Positions 16,951 to 25,657 are shown, counted from the first letter of the stretch. The stretch: 64,000 nt of DNA from Oxobacter pfennigii (GCF_001317355.1 NZ_LKET01000039.1:414574-478573); one strand, 5' to 3'. Program-made: numbers and translations. Notes: generated by a model from the sequence alone, not told the origin.

Positions 16951-17065
16951 TCTCCTCATATTCTTTAACTGTGAAATTTCTATCGATTACTGCAAAAGCT
17001 GTGTAACTGTTTGTCAAAATAATTGATAATACTAAAACCAAGGTAACCAATAATTTTCTCTTCAT
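16934..17065 (-). pseudogene. Truncated secreted-protein gene (signal peptide only)
   Basis: A 43-codon minus-strand ORF: MKRKLLVTLVLVLSIILTNS, then 'YTAFAVIDRNFTVKEY', ending 'EETNKPF'. This is a clear signal peptide followed by a dozen or so mature residues. AGGGGAGA lies upstream, so it was once a real gene start. It ends inside the 3' end of the convergent broken holin-like gene, which suggests a recombination joint where both genes lost their ends. It could instead be a very small exported peptide. Confidence 0.5.
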
Positions 17066-17398
17066 TTTTTTCTCCCCTTTTTTAAAAAAGTTTTATGGGA
17101 TAATAGAGTATTTATCAAATAGTAACATGCCTCCCTTGCTAAAAACTCTCTTGCATAAATATCCCTTTGCGGAATTGAGAAAGCATGGCCTATACTCCTC
17201 CGCATTTAAACAAGAGGAAAACTTCAGTTTATGAAGTTTAGGGCGAGTACTAGAATTACGAATATTGATGCGAACAACTTAATCAAAAGTTACAATAAAT
17301 GGTATTTAGTCAATTGCATTATAGTGCTTGATTTTTCATACAAATCTCCATTTAAAGATGCTTGCATTTTAGGCTGCAGACCTCTTTAATTCTTTAAT
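17066..17398. other. Non-coding gap
   Basis: No supported gene. A 35-codon plus-strand ORF near 17131 (MPPLLKTLLHKYPF...) is not recognised and has no neighbours in frame. Probably promoter of the minus-strand secreted-protein fragment plus decayed sequence. Confidence 0.35.
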
Positions 17399-17436
17399 AA
17401 AAATAGCTCCCTGTTTATATGCAAGGAGCTATTTTT
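17399..17436. terminator. Hairpin terminator
   Basis: AAAAATAGCTCC (17399-17410) pairs perfectly with GGAGCTATTTTT (17425-17436). A and T tracts flank it, so it could act in either direction; no adjacent intact gene ends here. Confidence 0.7.
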
Positions 17437-17553
17437 GTAAGATGGTTTAAGCTACAACTAAAATATTCATTTTCACAAATGGTCTAAACACTAGCTTTAG
17501 AAACTTTCGCTTTCTTAACGAAATAATAATTTTCAAAAATTGATTGATTTATT

Positions 17554-17832
17554 TCATACATCGGCTAAAAGCTCCCTTACCATTTCATTGGCGTTAGTAT
17601 AACCCTTGATGGAAGGGTCTTTGCTGATGCGCTCGGCCTCTTTCATTGCGGAGATTGTCTCAGCATTGGGAGTTTCCAAAGCGATGTCAAAGGGAATTCT
17701 CTGTTGACGTACAGCCTGACGCAGAAAAATATTAAAAGCGGTCGTCATGTTCATGCCAAGTTCGTTGAAGAGCTGTTCTGCTTGTTTTTTAAGTTCTACG
17801 TCCAAGCGGATGCTTATATTTGTTGTATCTCC
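17554..17832 (-). CDS. relB: RelB/DinJ-family antitoxin, apparently orphan
   Basis: A 92-residue protein with the ribbon-helix-helix N-terminus of RelB/DinJ: 'TTNISIRLDVELKKQAEQLF', then 'MNMTTAFNIFLRQAVRQQ' and 'IPFDIALETPNAET'. It should bind DNA as a dimer and neutralise a RelE/YafQ-type nuclease. I choose GTG at 17832, since AGGAG lies 9 bases upstream; the ATG at 17844 abuts AGGAG directly. No toxin ORF follows within the next ~100 bases on this strand, so it seems to be an orphan, perhaps left after loss of its partner. Confidence 0.85.
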   Translation of the reverse strand, partial: GDTTNISIRLDVELKKQAEQLFNELGMNMTTAFNIFLRQAVRQQRIPFDIALETPNAETISAMKEAERISKDPSIKGYTNANEMVRELLADV

Positions 17833-18012
17833 CACTATAATCATCTCCTATAATTTATATTTACATCTTTAGTATAATACATATCACGTGCTATGTAAAT
17901 ACAACGCACATATATAATTTAAAAAAATAATTCTCATTATTTTCACAGCTTTGGTATAAAAGTTCACAATTTACTTGATTAATAAAAGCATGAGGGAATA
18001 TGAATAATGTCA

Positions 18013-18045
18013 AAGGCAGACAGTTTATTTATACCGTCTGCCCTT
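18013..18045 (-). terminator. Terminator of the spore-surface gene
   Basis: Stem GGCAGAC/GTCTGCC with a ~14-base loop, about 35 bases past the stop codon of the minus-strand gene at 18081. Confidence 0.6.
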
Positions 18046-18080
18046 AATTAAAGACTAAAATTTACATACCTACATTTAAG

Positions 18081-18239
18081 TTATTTTTCGTTTGAATCTA
18101 CCCACTCTTTGGCATTTTCAACCTGGGATTTGTTTGGTATGGATACATTAGAAACAGGTTTTTGTTCTGCTATATTAGCCCAGGCTGCCGTGTCATGGGT
18201 TTCCACAGGGACAGTTTTTTTGTTCTTGTTCTTTGACAT
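18081..18239 (-). CDS. Small spore-surface protein (CDIF630_02480/DUF3787-like)
   Basis: A 52-residue protein starting MSKNKNKKTVPVETHDTAAW and ending 'VENAKEWVDSNEK'. The 'PVETHDTAAWAN' and 'QVENAKEWV' segments match, from memory, a small clostridial family described as spore-surface proteins. Lys-rich start, no signal peptide or membrane segment. AGGAG lies 7 bases before the ATG and a hairpin follows the stop, so this is a complete single-gene unit. It supports the organism being a spore former; a mother-cell sigma-factor promoter would be expected but was not identified. Confidence 0.85.
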   Translation of the reverse strand: MSKNKNKKTVPVETHDTAAWANIAEQKPVSNVSIPNKSQVENAKEWVDSNEK

Positions 18240-18337
18240 AGTACACTCCTGAATGAATAGATTTATGGTTTCATATGTTTCTTAAATATATTATGCTTAT
18301 AATTATCCGTTATATGTGTACTTGTTTAGTGTGTAGC

Positions 18338-18521
18338 TTATTTGAATCTTCTTATAATCATCTTTTCATCTTTTGGAAGTCGTTCATCCAGCCCCTGAAT
18401 CTGCTTAAAATTTTGTTTATACCCATCAAAAAGTGCGTCAAGCTTGCTACATACAATACTCTAACTTGATTCTGGTTACAGTGTTTTCTATTCTATCAAG
18501 TAAGAAACTGATCTCACCCAT
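18338..18521 (-). pseudogene. Frameshifted small coiled-coil protein
   Basis: Minus-strand reading: MGEISFLLDRIENTVTRIK..., then after a single-base shift near 18449 'SKLDALFDGYKQNFKQIQGL' and 'KDEKMIIRRFK' to TAA. The second half looks like the C-terminus of small helical proteins common in clostridia ('KLDALFDGYKQ'). The total length is not a multiple of three, consistent with one indel. No function is known. Confidence 0.4.
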
Positions 18522-18674
18522 GAACTAATAATATAAACGATATGCGTAATCGTAATACTAATAATACACAGATATTATCGGGGATAATATATATATATTT
18601 TTATAATTGGCATGTGTTATCATATATGATAACTTTAAAACAAGCAATGAATATTATATCAAGGAGGCAGCAGA

Positions 18675-19040
18675 GTGGATTGGAAGATAGAATTCTATCA
18701 AAAAGAAAATGGCGAGATTCCTGTTGAGGAATTCTTGTTGTCGTTAAATCCTAAGCTGCGTGCTAAAGCATATAGTGACATAATGTTGCCTAAAGAATTG
18801 GGTATTAATATTCGCGAACCATTTTCAACCGCAATAAAAGGAGAACGCTATAAAGGATTGTTCGAGCTACGAGTAAAGTTTTCATCTTACATTACACGAG
18901 TATTCTATTTTCTATATGAAAAAAATACTTTTGTATTACTGAATGGATTTGTAAAGAAAACAAATAAAACACCTGAACGAGAGCTTGAAAAAGCATTGAC
19001 TTATAAGTTGGATTATGAAAGAAGGTGCAAAAATGAGTAA
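18675..19040 (+). CDS. higB: HigB/RelE-superfamily toxin (phage Gp49-like)
   Basis: A 121-residue protein: MDWKIEFYQKENGEIPVEEF at the start, 'IREPFSTAIKGERYKGLFEL' and 'RVFYFLYEKNTFVLLNGFVKK' in the core, matching the Gp49/HigB family of ribosome-dependent mRNA interferases. Family core residues (Arg/Lys around 'LFELRVKF', then the hydrophobic 'VLLNGFVKK') are intact. The start is GTG with AAGGAGG 7 bases upstream. It overlaps the XRE antitoxin gene by 8 bases (ATGAGTAA), the toxin-first order typical of HigBA. It sits in the accessory patchwork region. Confidence 0.92.
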   Translation: MDWKIEFYQKENGEIPVEEFLLSLNPKLRAKAYSDIMLPKELGINIREPFSTAIKGERYKGLFELRVKFSSYITRVFYFLYEKNTFVLLNGFVKKTNKTPERELEKALTYKLDYERRCKNE

Positions 19041-19317
19041 AGCAGGAGTGAAATTGGAAGATATTCAAGAAAGGCTTATGAAGGATGAGGAATTTAAAGC
19101 TGAATATGAAAAATTAAAACCTCGTTATGAATTGATTGCACAAATTATTGATGCAAGAAATAAGCTGAACTTGACACAGGAAGAACTTGCCTTGCGTGTC
19201 GGAACGCAAAAATCAAATATATCACGTTTTGAAAGCGGGTCATATAATCCCACATTTGATTTCGTTACTAAACTCGCCCGTAGCCTCGGTAAAGAAGTTC
19301 ATATCATTATAAAATAA
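19033..19317 (+). CDS. higA: HigA-type XRE antitoxin
   Basis: A 94-residue protein with an N-terminal helical part ('EDIQERLMKDEEFKAEYEKL', often seen in HigA partners of Gp49 toxins) and an XRE helix-turn-helix at residues ~38-90 ('LTQEELALRVGTQKSNISRF', 'ESGSYNPTFDFVTKLARSLG'). It should neutralise the toxin and repress the operon. ATG 19033 is chosen because GAAGGTG precedes it within the toxin coding end; an earlier in-frame start (19015) is less likely. The 8-base overlap implies coupled translation. Confidence 0.92.
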   Translation: MSKAGVKLEDIQERLMKDEEFKAEYEKLKPRYELIAQIIDARNKLNLTQEELALRVGTQKSNISRFESGSYNPTFDFVTKLARSLGKEVHIIIK

Positions 19318-19362
19318 CAAAGCGGTCAAATTGGCATAAGTAGGGGACATTCCTAATAAAAA

Positions 19363-19388
19363 GGGGACATAACTTTAGTTGTGCCCCC
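19363..19388. repeat. REP-like palindrome, copy C
   Basis: GGGGACATAACT TT AGTTGTGCCCCC, near-perfect 12-bp arms. A partial GGGGACATTCC lies 20 bases upstream (19343). Same family as the palindromes at 7288 and 9620. It lies between the HigA stop and the convergent cupin gene and may also serve as a terminator. Confidence 0.7.
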
Positions 19389-19416
19389 TAACCGCTGCTC
19401 CCCTTACATATTACCA

Positions 19417-19767
19417 CTATTCCACAGGTTTCTTAATTACCGTCAACAACATTTTGAAGCGTTCGCGGGCTTCCAGGCCGTGGGGTATATCGGACGGCAT
19501 AATGATGGTTTCCCCGGCACCTACATTGAAAACTTCATCACCGATGGTTATTTCGGCTGTACCGTCAAGGATTTGCACCATGGCGTCTCCCGATGTGGTA
19601 TGTGTGCTGATACCTTCGCCTTTATCGAGAGCGAAGAGAGTGATATTTGCAGTAGGGACCTGTGCCACAGTCCTGCTTACCACCTGCCCTTCCTGATAAC
19701 CGATTAATTCATTTAAATTTAAAATCCTTGAAAACTCTATGTTTTTCATTAAGGCTACTTTTCCCAT
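19417..19767 (-). CDS. Single-domain cupin protein
   Basis: A 116-residue cupin. Motif 1 is 'GEGISTHTTSGDAMVQILDG', in which the usual HxH...E is degenerate (one His, and D/M where Glu is expected); motif 2 is 'IIMPSDIPHGLEA', with a conserved His. It may bind a metal or small ligand; the substrate is unknown. It begins MGKVALMKNIEFSRILNLNE. AAGGAGG precedes the ATG. It is isolated on the minus strand next to the amidase_6 gene. Similar short cupins are common in anaerobes, and their biochemical role is mostly untested. Confidence 0.88.
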   Translation of the reverse strand: MGKVALMKNIEFSRILNLNELIGYQEGQVVSRTVAQVPTANITLFALDKGEGISTHTTSGDAMVQILDGTAEITIGDEVFNVGAGETIIMPSDIPHGLEARERFKMLLTVIKKPVE

Positions 19768-19848
19768 ATTTATTTCCTCCTTGAATGTTTTCTAAGTTTA
19801 TTATACCCACCGTATATAATAATAGATGTGATTTCACTCACGTTAATT

Positions 19849-20478
19849 TCATGTTACTAATATTTTCATAAAATGCGCCTTCGAGGCTGCCGGCTTAAAA
19901 TACGGAATATTAACGGCATCAATGCTGTGCTGTGTTATAAGAGGCTCTCTCTTACCCGACTTAGTACTAAATCCGGTAATTATGGCGGAGTGATAAATAA
20001 TGCCCCCGCTTTTTTCATATTGAATGATATCCCCCAACTCCAGAACATCCATATCGCTTGTTTCAATGCCGCACAAGCCATAAGCATCTGACTTGCCCCT
20101 GGATTTTAAACACCAATAAAGAGAATGGGCTACGGCCCAGGACACGGACCAGGCATGGTCTATACGTGATGAATTGCCGGTGCCTTTGTACCACCATGGC
20201 CACCTTGCTTTATAATCCATGGGGGCTCCGCCGTAAAAGAGGCACTGGGACACAAAATTGGTGCAGTCTCCACCCCCATCCCCCTCGGTTTTAAAATACC
20301 TGTAATATGGATTTGGATTTTTAACATACTTAAGGGCATATTCCACTGCCTTTTCTCTTATATATTTATTGGGTCTATTTAAAATACCGGACATATATAT
20401 CCGCACCCTTTTACATATAGATAGTATAGTATTATATTCCAGCATCAAAAGAATTGTTACAAATTTACGGCATTTCAT
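19849..20478 (-). CDS. Amidase_6-domain protein (putative wall-associated amidase)
   Basis: A 209-residue protein dominated by an amidase_6 (PF12671-like) domain: 'IREKAVEYALKYVKNPNPYY', 'GGDCTNFVSQCLFYGG' with the nucleophile-like Cys, 'HAWSVSWAVAHSL' and 'LELGDIIQYE...HSAIITGF' with the paired His. The family belongs to the NlpC/P60-CHAP fold and acts on peptidoglycan-type amides in Clostridia and Bacillus. There are two possible starts: 20478 with GAGGAA upstream (used here), or 20394 (MSGILNRPNKY) with AGGG upstream, which gives the family's usual short N-terminus. No clear signal peptide. Confidence 0.85.
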   Translation of the reverse strand: MKCRKFVTILLMLEYNTILSICKRVRIYMSGILNRPNKYIREKAVEYALKYVKNPNPYYRYFKTEGDGGGDCTNFVSQCLFYGGAPMDYKARWPWWYKGTGNSSRIDHAWSVSWAVAHSLYWCLKSRGKSDAYGLCGIETSDMDVLELGDIIQYEKSGGIIYHSAIITGFSTKSGKREPLITQHSIDAVNIPYFKPAASKAHFMKILVT

Positions 20479-20667
20479 GCAGCAATTTCCTCGGCCCAGC
20501 CGAATTCTTCATTAATTAATAAATAATTAAGATGTCATTTATTGAAAAAAAGCCAATGAAGCCTTATTATTAGTTTATATGGAAACTGAGGTAAAGAGTT
20601 TCTACATTATTATATATTAGAAAGATAATAGGGGATTAAATTGGGAACTGAGTTTGAAGGATAAGTT

Positions 20668-20723
20668 GGGGACATTTCTCCGACTGCTCCGGAGTATTAC
20701 CCAAAAAGAGGAGAAGTGTCCCC
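20668..20723. repeat. REP-like hairpin before the TolC-like gene
   Basis: GGGGACATTTCTCC (20668-20681) pairs with GGAGAAGTGTCCCC (20710-20723) with one mismatch, with an inner GCTCCGGAG. It shares GGGGAC...GTCCCC ends with the other palindromes here. It lies ~25 bases before the start codon, so it would be in the leader if transcription begins upstream. Confidence 0.65.
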
Positions 20724-20748
20724 TAACATTAGAGAGGAGAAAGTAAAA

Positions 20749-21870
20749 ATGAAGAAGAAGTTGATAATTGCACTTGTATTATGCATTGTTTTAGGAAGTT
20801 TCACCACAGTATCAATGGCGGAGAACAGTCCAGCTGGGGAAAAGAGTTTTTCACTTGCAGAGGCTGTCGATTATGCATTAAAAAATAGCCCTCAGATGGG
20901 AATTAAGCAGACAGCCCTTGAAAAAGCTAAAGTTGGCCTTAGGGAAGCAAATAGTCTGTTTAACAAAACAAAAGATTCAAGCGAGGTCACATTCCAGACA
21001 GCCCAGATAAAAAAAGGATATGGTAAAAGAGGGGCACAAAGTGCGGTTACAGTAGCTGAAAAGGACTTGCTTCGGGCGGCAGAAGATATTAAATACTCAG
21101 TGGAAAGCAGTTATTTTAACCTGCTTAATGCACAAGAAAAGCTTGAAATACAGAACAGCACTTTAGTATCTGCTAAAGAAAACTTGGATACTACTAGCAA
21201 AAAATATGAATTGGGTTTGGTCTCCCAGATAGAAGTCACATCGGCTAAGACGACATATATGCAGGAACAGATGGATCAGAGGTCTGCCCAAAGGGCAGTA
21301 GAGTATGCAGTTATGGATTTCAATAAAACCTTGGGCCTACCTCTTGAGACTAAAGTAAAGCTGACCGATACATTAAACATAGAACCATTGCCGGAAGTTG
21401 ATATTAATGAAAAAGTATCCCTGGCTCTTCAAAACAGGATGGAGATAGTTTCGGCAAGCGAGCAGTATGAAGTGGATAAACTGAATTTAGAAATTACTTA
21501 TGGCTGGTATCCAGAAAATACCTATAAATATCAAGAAGCCAAACAGACCATGGAAAGCAGCGAATATAAACTAAGCAGCAGCAAACAGTCGGTAGAATTA
21601 TCCGTGAGAAAAGCCTATATGGATATGCAGGATGCTTACGACAGGCTCACCATACTCGACCAATCCATAGATGAAATGGAAAAGTTATATGATGCTACTA
21701 TATTAAAGTATGAAAATGGCCTGGATACAAGCAGCAGTGTAACAGATATGCTTAACAAAGTAAAAGAAGTAAAACTGCAGAAGGCCCAAGCCCTGCTTGG
21801 ATATAACCTTGCGAAGAAACAGTTTGAGGCATCATTCGGCATAGGTATATCCAGCGCCGGCGGATATTAA
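20749..21870 (+). CDS. TolC/OEP-family protein
   Basis: A 373-residue exported protein. The signal peptide is MKKKLIIALVLCIVLGSFTT..., cleaved near AMA-E. The mature chain has two repeats of long alpha-helices of the outer-membrane efflux (OEP) type: 'SLAEAVDYALKNSPQMGIKQ' and 'SVESSYFNLLNAQEKLEIQN' in the first, 'SVRKAYMDMQDAYDRLTI' in the second. It is shorter than Gram-negative TolC (~430 mature). In an S-layered Firmicute the location is unclear: wall-spanning scaffold or a remnant export channel. Start 20749 is set by GAGGAG. It has no efflux partner gene nearby; it precedes the S-layer gene on the same strand. Confidence 0.85.
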   Translation: MKKKLIIALVLCIVLGSFTTVSMAENSPAGEKSFSLAEAVDYALKNSPQMGIKQTALEKAKVGLREANSLFNKTKDSSEVTFQTAQIKKGYGKRGAQSAVTVAEKDLLRAAEDIKYSVESSYFNLLNAQEKLEIQNSTLVSAKENLDTTSKKYELGLVSQIEVTSAKTTYMQEQMDQRSAQRAVEYAVMDFNKTLGLPLETKVKLTDTLNIEPLPEVDINEKVSLALQNRMEIVSASEQYEVDKLNLEITYGWYPENTYKYQEAKQTMESSEYKLSSSKQSVELSVRKAYMDMQDAYDRLTILDQSIDEMEKLYDATILKYENGLDTSSSVTDMLNKVKEVKLQKAQALLGYNLAKKQFEASFGIGISSAGGY

Positions 21871-22167
21871 TAAGGACTGATAAATCACCAAAATACGCCA
21901 AAATAAAAAGAGCCTGTACAATATATGAAGTTTATGGTATATTTTAAAATGGCTCCATAGTTTATACAAAGTATGATAAATTATCTCATTTTGCCACAAA
22001 ATTCTAAGCCTTATGTTATTACTTGATTTTGATTTTAGCATAAAATTAGACAGGCTTAAGCTGATAGACCACATGAATGTGCTGTGGAGCAGGCTATATT
22101 CATAAAAAATTCATAACTTTTAGACTTAAAAACACTAAAAATTTATGCATTTTTAGAAAAAATGTGG
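21871..22167. other. Gap upstream of the first S-layer promoter
   Basis: AT-rich, with no credible ORF; it contains no strong terminator for the TolC-like gene that I can see. Confidence 0.4.
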
Positions 22168-22348
22168 TATATTAGTATAGAAGGACATGCTATGTATTTT
22201 ATGGTATATATAGCATTCCTTGGTGTGAAGGGAAGGTGGTGTGTAGAGTAACGAAGGTTACAATGCAAAAATGAGTAATATTAATTTAGCAACAAAGCCC
22301 GTAAATAATAAAAGGGCTTTGCAAAAGAATAAGAAAGGGGACTATAAC
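22168..22348 (+). promoter_or_regulatory. S-layer gene promoter and long structured leader, copy 1
   Basis: A -10-like TATATT at 22168-22173 sits in the block AAAAAATGTGGTATATTAGT. About 175 nt of leader follows, with an inverted repeat around GGACATGCTA/TAGCATTCC (22183-22222), GTAAC..GGTTAC (~22249-22261), and CAAAGCCC/GGGCTTTG (22293-22300/22314-22321), then AAGGGGAC and the ATG. The leader at 27970-28148 has the same order and almost the same length. A -35 box is not convincing. Confidence 0.6.
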
Positions 22349-25300
22349 ATGTTCAGAAAAAGTAAAAAGTTGCTTGCATTGGCGTTGGTAGTATCAATGA
22401 TACTTACACAAGTGCTTTTCACTAGCACAGCTTTAGCAGCAACAGCAAGCAGACTGTCCGGAGCAGACAGATATGAAACAGCATTAAGAATATCACAAAG
22501 CAATTGGACAGATGGCTCAACTGATTATGCAGTACTTGCATATGGGGAAGATTTCCCGGATGCGCTTAGTGCAGCACCTCTAGCTAAGAAATATAACGCA
22601 CCTATTCTTTTAACAGCAAAGGATAGTTTACCAGCTGGAGTTCTTAACGAACTCAACAGGTTAGGTGTTGAAAACGTATTTATAGTTGGTGGAGAAGGAG
22701 TTGTTTCCGCAACTGTAGCAAGCGCTTTGACAGCAGCTGGAAAAACAGTTACTCGTCTTGCAGGAGCTAGCAGATACGAAACAGCACTCAAAGTTGCAGA
22801 GCAAGTTGGAGAATCCGACACAGTAGTTGTAGCAAACGGAGAAGGTTTTGCAGATGCATTATCAATTGCTCCTATTGCTGCAGCAAAAGGTTGGCCAATA
22901 CTCTTAACAGATGCTAATGCTATGGATGCAGCCGTAAAGGCATACATCGGAAGCAAGAAAGTTTTTGTAGTAGGCGGAGCTGGTGTTGTTGCTGACGCAG
23001 CAGTTGCAGGCCTTAACGTAGAAAGATTAAGCGGAGCAGACAGATATGCAACTAACGTTGCTATCATGGCTAAATTTGCTGCTGACCTTAACTTTGCTAA
23101 AGTATTTGTAGCAACTGGCGAAGGTTTTGCAGATGCATTGGCTGGATCAGTTCCTGCAGCAGTATCTGGCTCACCGGTTGTTCTTGCTGGAGCTACATTA
23201 GCAGCTGGAACACAGTCATTCCTTAATGGCGTTGTACCTTCAACCGCTGTAGCAGTTGTTCTCGGAGGACCCGCAGTTGTTAGCGATGCTGTAGCAGCAG
23301 CTATCGGCAGCCCTTCATCAGAAGTGTTAGCAATAACAGGAGTTACAACTCTTACACAGGATGGTAGAGGTATAAGAATATCCTTCAACAAACCTATTGC
23401 TTCATTAACAAGTGCCGATGTTACAGTTTATAACAAGAGCAGTCTTGCTACTATCGGTGTGGAAAGCGTATCATTGTCTTCCAATAAGATGACAGCTGAT
23501 ATATGGTTCCTTGAAGATTCAACAAATTCTTATGCACAGACAGGGAAAACATACGTTATTGAAGTTGTAACAGGCGGAAGCACTTTAAAATATGAATATA
23601 TACGTGCTAATTATGCTTCAAAAAGAGTAATAGATGTTGATGCAAGCGAAGCAGAAATAAAATTAGCTGATATCGGTACTTTGATTGTACCTGATGACAT
23701 TGAAGTGGATTACGAGGATTTACTTGGACGTACTGCCGATGTATGGTATGACAACTCCAACTTTATTTCAAAGATTACTCCCGGAAATCCGACAATTAAG
23801 TATGACGCAGTAGAAATCAATGATGATGGTACAATCACTTTAGTTGACGAAGACGAAGATTATGATTTTGCAGATGGCGCAACTGTAATAGTTGATCGTA
23901 ATGACACATATACAGTAGATATCGATGATGAAACTAACGATTACGATATCGGTGCTATTGACGATGCCACATACGGATATGGAAAAGTTGTCCTTAACAA
24001 GAGCGGCGATGTTGTTTTCCTTATAGTATATCAATGGGAAGACTTCATGGTAGTTGAAGGTGTTGATGGAACGGATATCCTTGGATATGGTGATGTTCTT
24101 GATGCTGAAGACTATACAATAGTAAAAGATGGAAAGACTGTCGCTGTTGATGACCTTGAAGAAGGCGATATACTCTTCTATACAAGTGACGCATTGGACG
24201 GAGACGGTTTTGCAGAAGTATTCAATAAAACCGTAACCGGAGCGATTGAAGATATTACCGATGTTGATTTCACTGTTGATGGAGAAATATACAAATATGA
24301 CGTAGACTATGATAAAGGTTCAGTTCAATATCTTAATGATGATGAATTAGCAGCTCTTGATGCAGAGATTGCTGAGGAATTCCAGGATACTGAAGAAGAA
24401 GTTGTTGTTTACCTCGACAGAGCAGGTGATGTAGTATATATCACAGGCGAAAGAGGAGACGCTGTAAAGACAACAATTGTTGGATACTTATATGAAGATG
24501 TTAAGCCATACAATGATACAAGGAGCGGCGATGCATATCTGCCCGTAGATATAATAAATGAACTGGGCGAAAAGGTAAGCTATGACGTCAAAGTATCAAG
24601 TTTGGATAAAGACACAGAAACTAATATAAAAAATACAACTACTGGTGCTCTTATCATGAGTACTGATGATCTAGCAACCCCAAGTGTAGATGAAAGTACA
24701 ATAGTTGCTGGCCTTGCAGCAAAAGATCTTGTACAAATTAAACTTAACTCAGATGGAGATATTGTGGAACTTTATAAGATTCCTTCTCCAACCTTAGGTT
24801 TCACCAATATAACTAGCAAAGTAGAAACTGATGATACTTATGCAGCAGGCAGCAGATTAAGTGATTCTACAGTAATATTCCTTGTTGATGAATACTTATC
24901 AAGTAACGATGAGGATGACATCGAAGTAATTAAGCTGGGTGATGTTACAAGCTTCACAGAAATTACTGCAGGTACAGTATATTATAACAATTCGCAGAAC
25001 GCTAAGTATATTGTAGCTACTGCAGCGGATACTGATAGTGATGCTACTTGGACTCCAGCTCTGATCACTAAGGTTTCTTCAAAGATTACTAGTGGCGCCA
25101 ACAAAGGCTCCTACAGAGTAACAGCGTTTGTAGATGGTACAAAAGAAGATTTCTACACTTCAAATGCCAGCAGCGTAGAGACTCATTTTGACGGATTGGT
25201 GACTTCTATAAATGCAGCTATTTCAGCTAGAGGCTTCTATGCCGCTAAATTGCTCATTGATGATGAAACTGGAAAAATAGTCAATAAAGGTAGCGGTAGC

Positions 25301-25600
25301 GATGCAGTTGACGTGCTTGAAGCAGTAGGTGCTACAACAGAGACAGTAGCACAGCCTACTACAGCAACCGTATTAGAAACCAGAAATACTTCAGGAAATG
25401 GCACTGTCACAGCAGAGGATGGAACAGTATATAGGCTTGCTTCTGCAGCTGAAGTATTTGATGGAACAACTAGGACCAGCATAAAATCAATTTCATTATC
25501 CAAGATTGATGCAGATGGAGACAAAGCTATTTTATTCTATGACAGCGTAGAACATAATACAAATTATAACTTTGTACTCTTTGTGATTAAGGTTAATTAA
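22349..25600 (+). CDS. S-layer protein with three CWB2 wall-binding repeats (paralogue 1)
   Basis: A 1083-residue exported protein. The signal peptide MFRKSKKLLALALVVSMILT... ends near ALA-A. Three CWB2 (PF04122) repeats occupy residues ~33-330, starting 'RLSGADRYETAL', 'RLAGASRYETALKV' and 'RLSGADRYATNVA'; they anchor the protein to a secondary wall polymer. The long acidic C-terminal part (Asp-rich, e.g. 'LVDEDEDYDFADG') would form the lattice and may bind calcium. Start 22349 is set by AAGGGGAC, as in the paralogue at 28149; a longer start at 22271 would destroy the signal peptide. The paralogue shares blocks such as 'ITGVTTLTQDGRGIR' and 'VSYDVK'. Likely highly expressed and glycosylated. 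Confidence 0.95.
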   Translation: MFRKSKKLLALALVVSMILTQVLFTSTALAATASRLSGADRYETALRISQSNWTDGSTDYAVLAYGEDFPDALSAAPLAKKYNAPILLTAKDSLPAGVLNELNRLGVENVFIVGGEGVVSATVASALTAAGKTVTRLAGASRYETALKVAEQVGESDTVVVANGEGFADALSIAPIAAAKGWPILLTDANAMDAAVKAYIGSKKVFVVGGAGVVADAAVAGLNVERLSGADRYATNVAIMAKFAADLNFAKVFVATGEGFADALAGSVPAAVSGSPVVLAGATLAAGTQSFLNGVVPSTAVAVVLGGPAVVSDAVAAAIGSPSSEVLAITGVTTLTQDGRGIRISFNKPIASLTSADVTVYNKSSLATIGVESVSLSSNKMTADIWFLEDSTNSYAQTGKTYVIEVVTGGSTLKYEYIRANYASKRVIDVDASEAEIKLADIGTLIVPDDIEVDYEDLLGRTADVWYDNSNFISKITPGNPTIKYDAVEINDDGTITLVDEDEDYDFADGATVIVDRNDTYTVDIDDETNDYDIGAIDDATYGYGKVVLNKSGDVVFLIVYQWEDFMVVEGVDGTDILGYGDVLDAEDYTIVKDGKTVAVDDLEEGDILFYTSDALDGDGFAEVFNKTVTGAIEDITDVDFTVDGEIYKYDVDYDKGSVQYLNDDELAALDAEIAEEFQDTEEEVVVYLDRAGDVVYITGERGDAVKTTIVGYLYEDVKPYNDTRSGDAYLPVDIINELGEKVSYDVKVSSLDKDTETNIKNTTTGALIMSTDDLATPSVDESTIVAGLAAKDLVQIKLNSDGDIVELYKIPSPTLGFTNITSKVETDDTYAAGSRLSDSTVIFLVDEYLSSNDEDDIEVIKLGDVTSFTEITAGTVYYNNSQNAKYIVATAADTDSDATWTPALITKVSSKITSGANKGSYRVTAFVDGTKEDFYTSNASSVETHFDGLVTSINAAISARGFYAAKLLIDDETGKIVNKGSGSDAVDVLEAVGATTETVAQPTTATVLETRNTSGNGTVTAEDGTVYRLASAAEVFDGTTRTSIKSISLSKIDADGDKAILFYDSVEHNTNYNFVLFVIKVN

Positions 25601-25617
25601 TACAGACAAATAATAAA

Positions 25618-25657
25618 AGATATAGCAGTTGTGTTTACAACTGCTATATCTTTTTTA
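25618..25657 (+). terminator. Strong terminator of S-layer gene 1
   Basis: AGATATAGCAGTTGT (25618-25632) pairs perfectly with 25637-25651 over a 4-base loop, followed by a T-run. Confidence 0.93.

Noticed and set aside
22525-23391. Long minus-strand ORF (288 codons) opposite the CWB2 region
   Set aside because: It mirrors the repetitive Ala/Gly-rich S-layer coding strand, has no ribosome site and no recognisable domains.
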